From Punctularia strigosozonata HHB-11173 SS5 (Eukaryota > Basidiomycota > Agaricomycetes > Corticiales > Punctulariaceae): a DNA stretch of 64,000 nt. The notes beneath the pieces were generated by a model, which made no database searches, had not been told where the DNA came from, and worked only from the letters and a program-made list of their open reading frames with translations. A program made the position numbers and the translations under genes. The stretch spans positions 1,081,993 to 1,145,992 of the forward strand of contig NW_006767440.1 of assembly GCF_000264995.1 (NCBI RefSeq), written 5' to 3'. Below, piece after piece: positions 24,437 to 35,427 of the stretch (positions are counted from its first letter, which is position 1; the number at the start of each line of letters is the position of its first letter).

Positions 24437-25047
24437 ATTGCGAGCCTAGCTGTTCGAAAGTGCCTCTGCTATGATGGGCGAGGCGAAGGTGAGGGCAAAT
24501 AACGGAGAGGATAAAGGCTGAATGACATGCGCGCCGCCCGCTGTGCTGCCACAGCCAGATCCTAATCACGTGCACTACGTAAATGTTCAGTGCTTTCTCG
24601 ATCCGTACCGCCATCGGGCGCTTGTTAAGCGCTACTTTGAGGATAGACGTTTACCTTTGTTCTGTGTTTCCCCCAGGTGGAATCACCAGAAGACTGCGTG
24701 GCCTTTGTCAAGCCCATATCACAACAGATTCCCAGTTTTAGCTTCGGAAGTTACCGGGTGGCAGAAGAAAACCTCGGAGAACGGCAGACCCCGTATTAAC
24801 TTCAGCCCTGGGCCAGGTTGGCATGCCGATAACATCCCACGCACCCTCTAAGACAAGGTTTGCAGAGGTTTGCAACCGAAGGGGCGATATTCGCATATAC
24901 TACACACTATCGGCTAAGTAATATGGACTCACTACTACGCGGCTTGATTGGCAACGACTATCGATTCATCCAATCCAAGTACATTCACTGCGGATCGACA
25001 ACCTTCTTCGTTGTAAGGCGCCCGGAGAGTCAAATTAGACTCCATGT
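24437..25047. other. spacer upstream of the large WD40 gene
   Basis: About 610 bases between two minus-strand genes. Plus-strand ORFs here (24522-25084) have no family resemblance. No gene supported. Confidence 0.45.
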
Positions 25048-25749
25048 CTACTTTCCAAAGATCGTGGCAAACGTCGTGCCTTGATGTCTACGACAGCGTT
25101 CGTGAATGGGCATAGAACAATTCCGAGATGAACGTACCCGATGAAAGCGCGGCCCGGATCGTTGAAAACTCTGTTGGCGTAGAGAATCGTTAGATCAACC
25201 CCATTTCGCCACAGAGACCAAAAGTGGTAAACACTGACACGTAACCGCGATTACCAGGGGTACCGAGCGTCTTTTGGAAATGGTCGAAGATAATCTTGCT
25301 GTAGTTCTCGTTCACCTCCGGATTGATGTTGTCAAGGCTCGTCTTCCCGTTAGATCAGTATACGCAACGGAACCACGCCGGAAGATTCGGTACTCACGAT
25401 GGTGAGAAGGAAGGCAGGCTCGAACGTGCCCCCGAAAGAGAGGTTCTCGTCGTAGTTGTAGCTGACCGATATGTACACTTCGGGCTTTCCCAGGAATTCG
25501 GCAGAAAGCTGCGGGAATGCGGGGTAAACAAGTTAAGAAGGTCCCCGATCTAAGAATCAAGACAGTCGCGATGCGCACCTTGGAGAACTCCTTGATCCAT
25601 GCTCGGACATCGGGCACCTATCGTATACGTAGTCAGACCAGGTAACGTCAGCGGCTAAGCTCAAGCCAATGAGATCGTCTCGAGCAAGCCAAACCTGACC
25701 ATATCGTCTTACTCGCCTTCACATTCGTCTGCAGCACGAGACTAGGCAT
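25048..25749 (-). CDS. MIF-superfamily tautomerase-like protein
   Basis: Member of the macrophage migration inhibitory factor/tautomerase superfamily, in the form found in basidiomycetes. About 115 residues after splicing. Exons in order: MPSLVLQTNVK; VPDVRAWIKEFSK; LSAEFLGKPEVYISVSYNYD, ENLSFGGTFEPAFLLTI; a block with NINPEVNENYSKIIFDHFQK; VVFNDPGRAFIG; and HQGTTFATIFGK. Pro directly follows the initiator Met, so the catalytic N-terminal proline would be exposed after Met removal; the FGG(T/S)xEPA strand and the NxxYS helix of the family are also present. The first intron uses a GC donor (AAG then GCGAGT), required to keep frame. Enzyme activity is expected from Pro1 but substrate is unknown. 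The gene stands alone between the WD40 gene and a cerato-platanin. Confidence 0.82.
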
Positions 25750-26332
25750 AGCGGAAAGCCGTGGGCGGGGTGAAGTAGATCAGGATGGTCTGAGGGGCCT
25801 CGACCTTGGTTTGGTGACGGTATATATGCGATCGGAAGGCCGACCGGTAGCACACGTGAGGGTGCATGTCATTCACCAGAGCATACGCACAAGAGGTTCC
25901 CGTGAACCATGATCATTTCTAATCTGTGTCAGCTCTCCCAGCTATAGACTTCGTGTAGAAGCCGGAACCGGCGACCGGAGAGCACGGTTGTGCGATTAAA
26001 CCCATTCAGCCTGCGGAATTCATCCTTGCGTCGTAAAGCGCTGTAGCATTAGCAATCGCCCAGAGGCATCGATCGGTAAATCCTGTCAACGTCTCCCGGC
26101 GCCGGCCAAAACCGGGACTGCGCAGGCGCGTGGGATACTTCTTCAGCTTGAACTAACGTACGATGCAAAGTGCAAACAACAGTTGCATGCTTCAAAATTT
26201 CCGCGTCCAGCATACACCAGGAGTATGTACTTGTACAACAGGACCACGAGACTACAACAAATAATCCTCTGCTTCATCGCGAAATTCTGTTAACAAAGTG
26301 AGTCTCATGAAGTGACATCCAACAAAGTCCAG
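25750..26332. other. MIF-like gene promoter and cerato-platanin 3' region
   Basis: About 580 bases between two minus-strand genes. No coding signal; includes a TATATATG stretch near 25820. Confidence 0.45.
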
Positions 26333-26773
26333 TCAGACCCACCATTTCGGACCGCGCAATCCGCACGACACAGCGGAGACCTGAGTAGCGGTCACGTCAA
26401 AGTGTCCCTTCGCCACGGCCTGGCCGTCCGTGAGGTCGTCGAGCGCCTCCTGCGCGATGTTGAACCCGAACGCGGTGTCGATCAGGACGACGTTGATACT
26501 CTTGCCCGTGCCGGCGTACGCGAGGTTCCAGCACGTCCCGCAGTTGGTCGAGTTCCAGCCCGCGACGGGCGCGCCGCCACCGATGTAGGGGAAGTGGGGA
26601 ATCTGGTTGAACGTCTCCCAGCCGAAGCGGGTCTCTAGCCCGTTCGCGCCGTTCGAGCAGGCGACGCTGTCGAGCGAGCCGTTCGGGTTATCGTAGGTGT
26701 TGTCATAAGTGACGACGACGGCACGGGCGGAGAAAGCGAGTGCGAGGGTGGCGAAGACGTTGGTGAATTTCAT
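26333..26773 (-). CDS. cerato-platanin family secreted protein (copy 1)
   Basis: Small secreted Cys-rich protein of the cerato-platanin family, cell-wall associated and expansin-like in fold, often recognised by plants. Intronless, 146 residues. Signal peptide is about 18 residues (MKFTNVFATLALAFSARA), then the family start VVVTYDNTYDN. The four family cysteines are in VACSNG, NCGTCWNL and VSCGL. Other signatures: GWNSTNCGTCW, GTGKSINVVLIDTA, GFNIAQEALDDLT, GHFDVTATQV. It ends with a seven-residue extension RGPKWWV after CGL that the other two copies lack. LIDTAFG replaces the usual DHADTG. A TATA box lies about 90 bases upstream. It is head-to-head with MATH-BTB copy A. Confidence 0.93.
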   Translation of the reverse strand: MKFTNVFATLALAFSARAVVVTYDNTYDNPNGSLDSVACSNGANGLETRFGWETFNQIPHFPYIGGGAPVAGWNSTNCGTCWNLAYAGTGKSINVVLIDTAFGFNIAQEALDDLTDGQAVAKGHFDVTATQVSAVSCGLRGPKWWV

Positions 26774-28110
26774 CGTGTGATAGGAGGGTTGGTTGGGAGT
26801 GTTAAAGCGAGGCTCGATGAGAGGCTGCTGACCATCCTGAATCAGGTTTCCTCTTATTTTATACCTGAAGGAGCGCGTTCGCTTGGGGTATGAAATGCCG
26901 TCCACAGCCACGGTCGCCGCCGCTGAGAGGTCAGATGAGTGCTGGAGCCATGCACGTCCCATAAAGTTGCGTATAATCCGGCATTTGGCTTCTTACCAAT
27001 AGCTTGCGGATCTGCAGCTAAGCCCGCGATCTTAGCGGGGAATGCAGCTTGTTCCATTGAGTCTGGTTGGGGTCGAGATGCTAGGTTATGCAAAGACATC
27101 CGAGAGGGTATTCGAGGGGCTTGGAATGCAGCATTCGGCCTTCAATATCGGAAATGCGCTGTCAAAGCAATGCCGGCGTGCGCGCTTGCCAACGAACGTG
27201 AACCGACTAATCGGCGTACCCAGTTCCGTGGGGCAACGTTGGATGGCAGAAGCAGCTGCTTGAACAGTCCACTAGCCGTGACAAGCACATTTTTCGTACA
27301 CTCCTGAGCAAGAAATTCAGTGCATGTGCAAGAGAAAGATGGAGAAATTAGTTGGACCATACCAGCGCAGCAGCGAAGATCTTGCGGGATCAACGGCACG
27401 ATCGAAGCGCAGCCAAGCTTCCCTCCGTACATATGATTCATCCTAAGATCCCGACTGCGTGAAGCGGCATACGTTCGCCGAAGAAAACTTGGGGGCGTCC
27501 AAGCGCTGGATGACAACCTTCAAGTTTTCGAAAGGCTTGGTGTTGGTGGTCGGGCGCGGAATAATGTACTATGCCCGTAAGTTGCGGCGTATGATTGAGC
27601 TTGGGGCATGCATGTTGTACTGCAGAGCCGGTGGTACGCGCAACCGGTTGCCCACGAACGAGTATGGGCAAGTACGAGACAGCATGTAGTGGCTGTGTTC
27701 GATCGGAGACGGACAGGAGAGGACCAGTGCGAAAGGACAGGAGCCTCAGCAGCGTATTGGCGTGCTTCGAGCTCGAGCGCCGCCCTGATCAAACTCACAC
27801 ACGACTTGCTTTGCCACAAGGCTTGGAGCATCTATGCTTAGAGCTGACGTAAAATATAGGACACACGCTTGATACTCGCCGTGTACACGTTGCGGCCGGT
27901 CGTCCTGACGGACTCTCCTTGGGACGCCCTCTTGCAGCCATCTCTTTCGCTGCGCTCGTGTGCGGCTCGTCTTCTCGTTTCTCTCATAGTTTAACTTGAG
28001 GTCAATCACACGCATTACAAGATCTAGTCACTAGTATCAAAGAGGACGTTGTTGCTCTATGGTATTAGATGTTAACTAACGATTGTGCTGTTAAAGCAGA
28101 GTTCCGCGAG
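26774..28110. other. divergent intergenic region, cerato-platanin 1 / MATH-BTB A
   Basis: About 1.34 kb between two divergent start codons. Short ORFs only; I see no third gene. The equivalent spacer of the second pair (40289-41424) is of similar length but I see no long shared sequence by eye. Confidence 0.45.
26855..26864 (-). promoter_or_regulatory. TATA box of cerato-platanin copy 1
   Basis: Minus strand reads GTATAAAATAAG about 85-90 bases upstream of the ATG, a good distance for a fungal TATA element. Confidence 0.55.
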
Positions 28111-30035
28111 ATGCCGTCGCTCACGGCAACGAACCTAACGCTCAGTGAAGAGGTCTCAGTGAGATTCAATCTTTATTCTGTCCATTGCTTCGCTCATACT
28201 CCATACACAGGCGACCGGAAGCTATCATATCGATGGGCTACTTGCCGCATGTCAGGATGCGGGGACCCTCAATTACACCACACCATCTGCAGCATCGGAC
28301 TCGCTCCATGTAAGCCTACCGATTCCGTTTCTGACATATCACTGACTTCGAGTACGCAAAGCTGAATCTGCGCAAGGATCAAGATGGCACGGTGGTACAT
28401 TTGTATCTGCTCCAAGATAAGGAAACCAGCACCTTGCACGATGCGGAAATAACTGTTAGTTAGCTCACCATCTTTTTATTCATTGCAATCGTTCATGCAT
28501 CTTCCTAGCTCAGGGCATGGGATGGTTCCATCATCGCATCAAGATTCTGGACGTCGAAAGCTATCAACCCCAAAGGCCGAGGGTGGGCATCTTTCTGCAC
28601 GGTCACCCAGCTACGCGATAAACTCGCTACCAATGTACGAACGTTCATATTTGCCAACAACATGATTGGTTTGAAATTTGCATGACAATCACAGGACTCG
28701 TGCACGATACAGTATACTGTGACAAGATATAATTACGAGCATAGCCTGCATCCCTCAGGGGGATTCCGCGCAGTGCGGAAACTGCCACGCCTGTTGAAGG
28801 CACTCTTCGACGACGTGGGTAGCAGTGATGTGCGATTTGTCATCGCACAACCCCATGCTGCAGTTCAAGCGATCCACGCACACTCAAAGATACTAATGGA
28901 AGCGTCGGAATACTTCAATACCAGTTCGTTCAACTGCATGCTTCTCAATTGCTGCTACTCACCGATTCCCACCAGTGTTCGGGTCGGGATTTGCGGAAGG
29001 TCATGGCACTGATCCCGTATCCATGTTAGCTCCGCGCCCGTCCACGCTTCGGGTCGACGCGGAACGTTCCTCAGGTGCGGGCTCCTCGCACGAGGATCCT
29101 TCTAATTAAACATCCAACGCGGGCAAAGATATGCTCGGCCCAGTTACGCAGACCAGTGAACATGTCAAACCCGTTGCGGAGATAGAGGAGCCGGATCCGC
29201 GGTCATCTACATCTCTGCGAGCTACGGCCAATGAGGCGACCCAAGAGCCCATCAGATGTCGACAGAAAAGAACTGTCACCATCACCGATACGCCGTAAGA
29301 GCGAATCATCCATTGACACATGGCTCGCGCTGACGACTCTAGCTACGAGACATACCGGGCAGTGCTTCATTTCTTGTACACCCAGTAAGGGCTGCGTAAA
29401 GGAAGCTTCTTTCTTCTTGAACCTTGCCAGGTCGATCGCTTTCTCACCGCTGGAATCAACATACGTGACGTCGTTGCATCGAGCAATCGAATCCGACGCT
29501 AACGCAACTTTCGTATCACGCGACATTTTCAACAAGGAGCACGCTGCTGCGTACTGGACGTTTGCCGAGCTCGGAACGACCGAAATATGCGACATCCCAC
29601 AGGGTGACCCCAAGCTCTTATACGAGCTTGCGGATAGTGCGTCCTATTCATCTGACGTTCGCTCGCGTTTACAGGCTTGTGACTCTTACATAGGAATGGA
29701 CATACCAGATCTCAAGAAAGGAGCCGCCTCCTACATCGAGAGTTCTATCACCCCTGCAAATGTGGTGACAGAATTGTTTTCCGAGTTTACTGCTCGCCAC
29801 GACGAATTCCAACCAATGCAGTTCGAGCGTGTAATTGCGAATTGGGTGAGCGTAAACGACACCGACGAACGGATAGCACTGACACGAGTCATCTTAGGAT
29901 GATGTTTCCACGACACCGGTCATGAAGGAGGTGTTAGAGTCGCCAAATCCTCATACAGTGCAGATGCTCCTTCGACTCTTCGGACGCCTCCGGGTTAAGG
30001 AGCAACACACTGACAGGAAACAAAGCGAAACTTGA
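28111..30035 (+). CDS. MATH-BTB protein, copy A
   Basis: Likely substrate adaptor of a Cullin-3 ubiquitin ligase, as for other MATH-BTB proteins. Exons, with boundaries supported by paralogues B and C: start MPSLTATNLTLSEEVS (28111-28158, donor GTGAGA); GSYHIDGLLAACQDAG; LNLRKDQDGTVVHLYLLQDKE; WDGSIIASRFW, GRGWASFC and LRDKLATNVRTFIF (MATH); LPRLLKALFDDVGSSDVRFVI, AIHAHSKILMEASEYF (BTB); YETYRAVLHFLYT; YWTFAE and LLYELADSA; a BACK-like helix region IPDLKKGAASYIESSITPANVVTELFSEF; and after a last intron (about 29850-29900) DDVSTTPVMKEVLESPNP with a tail ending at 30035. No disabling mutation seen. The middle of the BTB (28960-29330) carries a long variable linker. Confidence 0.72.
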
Positions 30036-30614
30036 ACTCACAGATTGCGAGTACTCAGTAAGTTCTCCCCTCTAGTGCACTTGCCTGGACCACTAGTAAC
30101 GCATAGAACGAATGCGTAGTTGCATGAGTTGCGCTCATCCTGTCGATACTTTGTCTGCGTCGACGATTGTACTGCTTGAAGTAACGTACAGGTGGAACTT
30201 CACGCGTTACCACGTCAACGCGTGGAGATCATGTGACCGCGTAGGCTTCATTGTTACGCGGCTTTTCCCTTGTCGTTCTTTCAACTTCCTGAGGCTGAGT
30301 GCAGGCAGCACTCTGGCGTTCACTTCGACTGGTGCATCTTAACTTAAGTCATTAAGTCACTTCGCTACTGTCTCATATCTTTCGTATCGTGTCCTGCGCG
30401 GCACCAGTTCCGTCCCTCGTTGCACCCCGAGGTACCGTGCAATTCACTCTACATCCGGATCATCTACCATCCCCCCTTCGTGCAACCCACCAGTACTATC
30501 AGCCCACCCGCTCCGAAAGTCAACCGTCAGTGATTGCACGTCGCTTCAAGGACCAAATTTCGTTTTGGCTGATAGTGGTATGCATATATAAGTCCCTCTA
30601 GGGGTGTTTATCAC
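30036..30614. other. spacer between MATH-BTB copies A and B
   Basis: About 580 bases between tandem paralogues. No gene seen; a TATATAAG sequence lies just before the start of copy B (30585-30592), possibly too close to the ATG to act as its TATA box. Confidence 0.4.
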
Positions 30615-32427
30615 ATGGCTCCATTCACCATCACACGGTCCACGCTTGACGAAGAGTTCACAGTGAGACGCATACCATCATCTGTTCCACATGTCTCATA
30701 CAAATTCTCGCGCGTAGTTCACAGGCAGCTTTGACATCACTGGCTTACTCGATGCCTGCCAAAATCCTGCTTCGTTTCAAAAGCGCAGTCCGAAGTTAGA
30801 CAATATTCCTCTTCATGTACGACTGGATGTCTCGACTGCCATGAAAGCACGAAGTAATGACGTTTCTTCATAGTTTTCATTGAAAAAGGAAGAGGGCGGC
30901 GATAGCCTGAAGGTGTTTCTACACGATCCTAGCAGGAGTAGTGAGCTTTACGACTGCGAGGTTACTGTTAGTAATTGCCTTGCTCTTTCTGGTGAAACCT
31001 GACCATGCAGTAGCTGAGAGCCTGGGACGGATCTGTCGTCGAATCACTATCCTTCTTCTCGAAATCGATCCGAGAAGGGTCAGGTCGTGGCTGGTCATCC
31101 TTCTGCAAAATTTCCGCTCTTCAAGATTTTCTTGCTAGCAATGTATGCATATATAAAACTGCCATCTGTGAATACCTAACCACTTTTCCAAGGATCTCGC
31201 GAAGATACAATATAAAATAACGTGCTACGGTCATGGCGATACGACAATCCCGCGTCCATTACATGGAATTCAAGCTACACAGCGACTGACCAATCTAACC
31301 GCCTCGATCTTCGACAACAAGGACTCAAGCGATGCGCTTTTTGTCATTAAACCACCCGAGACAGCTGCACAAGTCATTCATGTACATTCAAGCATACTCA
31401 TTGAAGCGTCACCGTACTTCAAGAAGCGTGCGCCCTCTTACCTCATGCACTCGTGCTGTGAAGGCTTACTCATGCCCTGACTACTTAGTAATCGATTCTG
31501 CAAGGAGGTCATCTCTGCAAGCCTGTACTCCGATCCCTGTAGACGCGATGCAACATCCTCGCGCAACCCCTCGAGCGGGTCCTGGCCGAAATTCTGTGAT
31601 CACGCCAGACGAAGGACAATCAGCGTCGGATGCCGCGTCTAGCGTGACCAACGGGTCTTTCAAAGAGAGCGCCTCAAATAAAATCGTGTTTAAAATCTGT
31701 GATCCTGATCCATCGTGAAGACGACTTACTTGTGGAGGGGTTCGCAGGTGCTGACTTGGGCCTTTACAGGTATGAGACCTATGAGACCTTTCGGGCCGTG
31801 CTCTTTTACTTGTACACTGGGTTCGTCCAAAGCCTTATTCGTTGCGATCAGTACGCGTCTCATTGTCACCAGATTTATTGCGTTCACATCGCTCGGATCT
31901 GCCCATGCGGAGACTGGCGCAGGTTCCGAGGCGACGGTGGATATGGATGATGACAGAGTTGCCATGTACTGGAATTTTGCGGAATACAAGAACGCCCTGC
32001 GATACAGCAAATTCTGTGGTGATCCAAGGTCGATTTACGAGCTTGCAGATTGTGCGTATTCTACCTTCCATATGCTGGCGCATACCATCTCACGCAGATT
32101 GAGTAGTGTGGGAAATCCCTGGTTTGAAAAGAGCCGCGGCTTCGCATATCGAGAGGAATCTCACTCCCGCTAACATCGTCACCGGACTATTCTCTGATTT
32201 CACGGGACGCCACCCGGAACTGCAAGGATTTCATATCGAACGGGCCATCGAGTACTGGGTCAGTCGCCTTTCCTATTCTCGCAGCTTTGGAAACATGGCT
32301 GAAGATGTATGCTCAGGACGACATCGCTACCACTCCGGCTATGAAAGAGGTCCTTCAGTCTCCGAATCCTCAAACAGTGGAGATCATGCTGCGGCTGTTT
32401 GCGGGTCTGCGGAAAGAGAAGAGGTGA
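30615..32427 (+). CDS. MATH-BTB protein, copy B
   Basis: Tandem paralogue of copy A, same exon pattern. Start MAPFTITRSTLDEEFT (30615-30662, donor GTGAGA); GSFDITGLLDACQNPAS; FSLKKEEGGDSLKVFLHDP and LYDCEVTV; MATH core WDGSVVESLSFFSKSIREG, GWSSFCKISALQDFLASNV; BTB RLTNLTASIFDNKDSSDALF, VIHVHSSILIEASPYFKK; YETFRAVLFYLYTG; after an intron AFTSLGSAHAETG, MYWNFAEYKNALRY, RSIYELAD; BACK-like LTPANIVTGLFSDF; and, after an intron with GTCAGT donor, DDIATTPAMKEVLQSPNP to the end LRLFAGLRKEKR. A stretch near 31141 that looks like a TATA box is coding in this model. Junctions in the BTB are approximate. Confidence 0.7.
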
Positions 32428-32707
32428 ACGTCGTGGATGGGACGGATGCAAAGAGGTTTTGTCATTACGTTCGTAGACCTCAAGTTTTCTAAATCTACTA
32501 CAACAGCTATAGTATATATAACCAACATGTCGCGCTTTGCATTTACTCTATACAAGATCTTTCGAGAATCGATATTTCCAGTGCATGTATGACTGACAGA
32601 CCGCATAAATAGACGATGGCGGTGGTGAATGATCGTGCGCGGTAGATGAATGGTGTGGTGTACAGCGAGGACACGCAAGAGCAGCAGCGGCGAGGAATAT
32701 GGCGCGG

Positions 32708-35427
32708 TCATTGCAGTTCTTGCAGCGCGACGCTGTCGATCGCCTCGGCGTCCATGAGCACGCCATCCTCCGCCGACACGACATCCTCCCTATCTCCCTC
32801 CCCGCTCTCATTCTCCAGCATGTCCGCAATCTCTGCTGATGTTGCATCCCCATCGCCGTTTGGAAGGCCCTCCACCGGGCCGGTACCACGATACCATGAA
32901 CGCACGCTGCTCGCCCTCGACGCCGCACTCTTCGCGCTCCCCCGCCTGCTCACGCTCCCCCCGGCGAGCCAAGCCGCAGGCGGCGCCGGCGCGCCCTCTC
33001 CCCTCATCCACTCCTCATCCCACAGATCCACCATCCTCGCCCGCTTCTCCGGATCGCGCACGAGCAGGCGGTCCACCACGCGCCTTACGCCGCTCGACCG
33101 CGCGAGCGCCGTCCCCCGCAACACTTCGTCCTCCGCGTCAAGGACGGTATCGTGCCCGTGTTCCGCCGTCGGCGATTCCGGCTCCGCGTCCTCCTCCTCC
33201 TCCTCCTCCTCGGGCCACTCGTACTCCCCCCTCGCGATCCGCATCAAAAACGCGCGCCGTCCCTCCTTCCTCACCCCGCCATCGCCCTCCCTTCCCCGCC
33301 CGTGCCCGTCCTCGCCCTCGAACGGCAGACGCCGGCAGGCGAGCGCGTACAACACCACGCCGCACGCCCACGCGTCCGTCCGTCGTCCGTCATACCGTCT
33401 GCCGAGCACGAGCTCCGGCGCGGCGTACGACTCGCTGCCGCAGCGCGTGGACAGCGTCGGCTCGGCGGGATCGATAAAGCGCGCGAGGCCAAAGTCGGTG
33501 AGCTTGATCAGCGGCGCAGGCAGTTCCGGAGCGCCGGAGTCGAACGGGTTGCAGGTCAGGAGGATGTCTGGGATCGCGATCAGTATCGGTGCTTTAGAGG
33601 GAGGGAGGGAAAACATACTCTCGAGCTTGATGTCGCGATGGACGAGGCCGACGCCGTGCATCCAGCCGACGGCTTTGCAGAGCTCGCCCCAGATCCGTCG
33701 GAGCAGCCGCTCATCGAGCGCGGCGTGTTTCGCATCCGATTCGACAACGTCAAATAACTCGCCGCCGCCGACATGTTCGAGCCCAAGAACGTAGTGCGTC
33801 GGCGTCGAGAAGGAGAGAAGGTACGTCACGATCGACGGGTGCGAGATGTGCTGCGTCAATAAATCGGCGTTAGCCAGAGGCGCCTATATCGACGCAAGAT
33901 GAGGCTTACGCGGAGCACCTCGACCTCTCGCACGAAGCTTATCCTCGTACGGTCGTTCACGTCCGGCGCCGTCCTGTCCACCAACTTGACCGCGACCAAC
34001 CTCTCGCCCTTCCCCTCGTCCTCGTCCTCATCCGCCGCCGCTCCCAGCTCTCCAAACTCGCCGACGCTCACGCTCGCGCTCGCGCCTTCCCCGTCCCTCT
34101 CACAAAGACACTGCCTCCCCTCCCTCCGCCCCATCCCTTCCTTCTTCCCTTCCAGCCTCTCGCCCAACCTAAGATTCAGGCCCAACAGGGACGGTTTAGT
34201 TCCCTCCACCACCCGTCTCCGCTTACTCCTCCTGATGCTTCCCGGCCGGCTGCCAGGCGTCGATCTTCCCGTCCCCGGAGGCGGGTCGTCAGGCCCCGGC
34301 ACGATCTTCCCGCGCGCAAGCCAGACGGTGCTGAACGCGCCCTGACCGAGCGCGGAGACGAGCGTCAACCGCGTATCGCCCTTCAAGTCGGAGATGACCG
34401 TGCCGGGCTCGATCTCGACCCCGTCGGCGTCCGGGTCGTGCTCTTCGTGGTGGATGTAGTGCTCGCTTTCGTGTGGTTCGTGGCTATGGCCGGAGGCGGA
34501 GGTAGACGCGACGAATTCGGCGGAGGTGGGAGAGGTGGTGAACGGCGCTGGGGGCAGCTGCGCGTGATCCTGGGTCGCGGGGGACGCTATCGACGTGGAC
34601 TCCCGCGGCAGTGGCGTCGGCTGCCTCGCCAGCGGCGCGCTGACGATCCTTCGCGTGCTCAACCTTTCCAAGTCTTCGCCGTTCGCGGACGCGGGCGAGC
34701 GGAAGTCGAAGTAGAGGCCGTTGGCGCTCGTCGGCGTCACTGCGGCCCGAGGGTGGCTTGCATGGTCGCGGTCGCCCTCGCGGTCGGCGAAGCCTCGGAG
34801 GACGGGAGAAGAGGTGTCGAGCGCGGGGGCTTGGCGGGTGTAGCGCGACGGGAAGAGCCGGTGGAGGGGTGGGTATGCGCTGCGCGGGGGAGGGGCGGGA
34901 TCGAGCGCGAAGCGAGGTGGAGAGCTTTCCCTCGAGGGCGGGACGGATCTCGTTGGCGAGGCGAAGAAGGCGGCGGTGAGCGAGCGTGGTTTGTCCTTAT
35001 CTCTGTCCGTGGGCGTCGGCGTCGCGTCGGCGGGGTTGGGATGGTGCGCTCCAGGTGTCGTATCGGACGCAGAGGAGGATGGAGGGGGTGGGAGATCGAT
35101 GCGGGTGGGAGGGAGGTGGGGCGAGGACGCGGTCGAGCCGAAGGGGCTGCCGAAGAACGCGGCCGTCTTCTTCGCGGACGGCGAGGGCAGCGGCGAGAGC
35201 GGGAGCGGGCCGTCGCTCAATGTCGAGCTGGAGGAGAAGCTGGAGATGCTGAGCGTCGAGCTCGACGACGGCGAGAGGAAGTCGGATCCTGAGGCGGGGC
35301 AGAGCTGGTGTGCGCCGCTCCGGTCGGCGCGCTCGAGGCCGGCAGTCGAGATGGAAATCGGCATTGGGGGCGCTGGCGAGGTGATTTGTTCGTGTCGTTG
35401 TTGGTAGCAAGTGGAGATATTAGGCAT
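32708..35427 (-). CDS. Ser/Thr protein kinase with long disordered N-terminus and a Gly-loop insert
   Basis: Kinase of CAMK-like appearance; exact family not recognised. Residues 1 to about 330 are Ser/Pro-rich and disordered (runs of Ser near 60-80). The kinase fold starts LTLVSALGQGAFSTVWLA; about 110 residues of Arg/Gly/acidic insert then separate this from RLVAVKLVDRTAPD (ATP-binding Lys). After an intron: HPSIVTYLLSF, YVLGLEHVGGGELFDVV, GVGLVHRDIKLE, intron, DILLT, LIKLTDFGLARFI, CGSESYAAPELVLG, DAWACGVVLYALACRRLPFEG, and RDPEKRARM. A poly-Glu run (EEEEEEED) sits in the C-lobe. The C-terminal 110 residues are low complexity. Catalytic residues are intact. The gene is GC-rich and interrupts the MATH-BTB/cerato-platanin block. 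Confidence 0.82.

Noticed and set aside
31141-31160. TATA-like sequence inside MATH-BTB copy B
   Set aside because: It codes for conserved MATH residues (NV-CIY) when aligned with copies A and C.
32646-33794. Plus-strand frame of 382 residues, Ser/Arg-rich
   Set aside because: Antisense to the C-lobe of the Ser/Thr kinase, whose HRD, DFG and APE motifs show the true strand. High GC keeps the antisense frame open.
34438-35292. Plus-strand frame of 284 residues, Gly/Arg-rich
   Set aside because: Antisense to the disordered kinase N-terminus; no features of its own.
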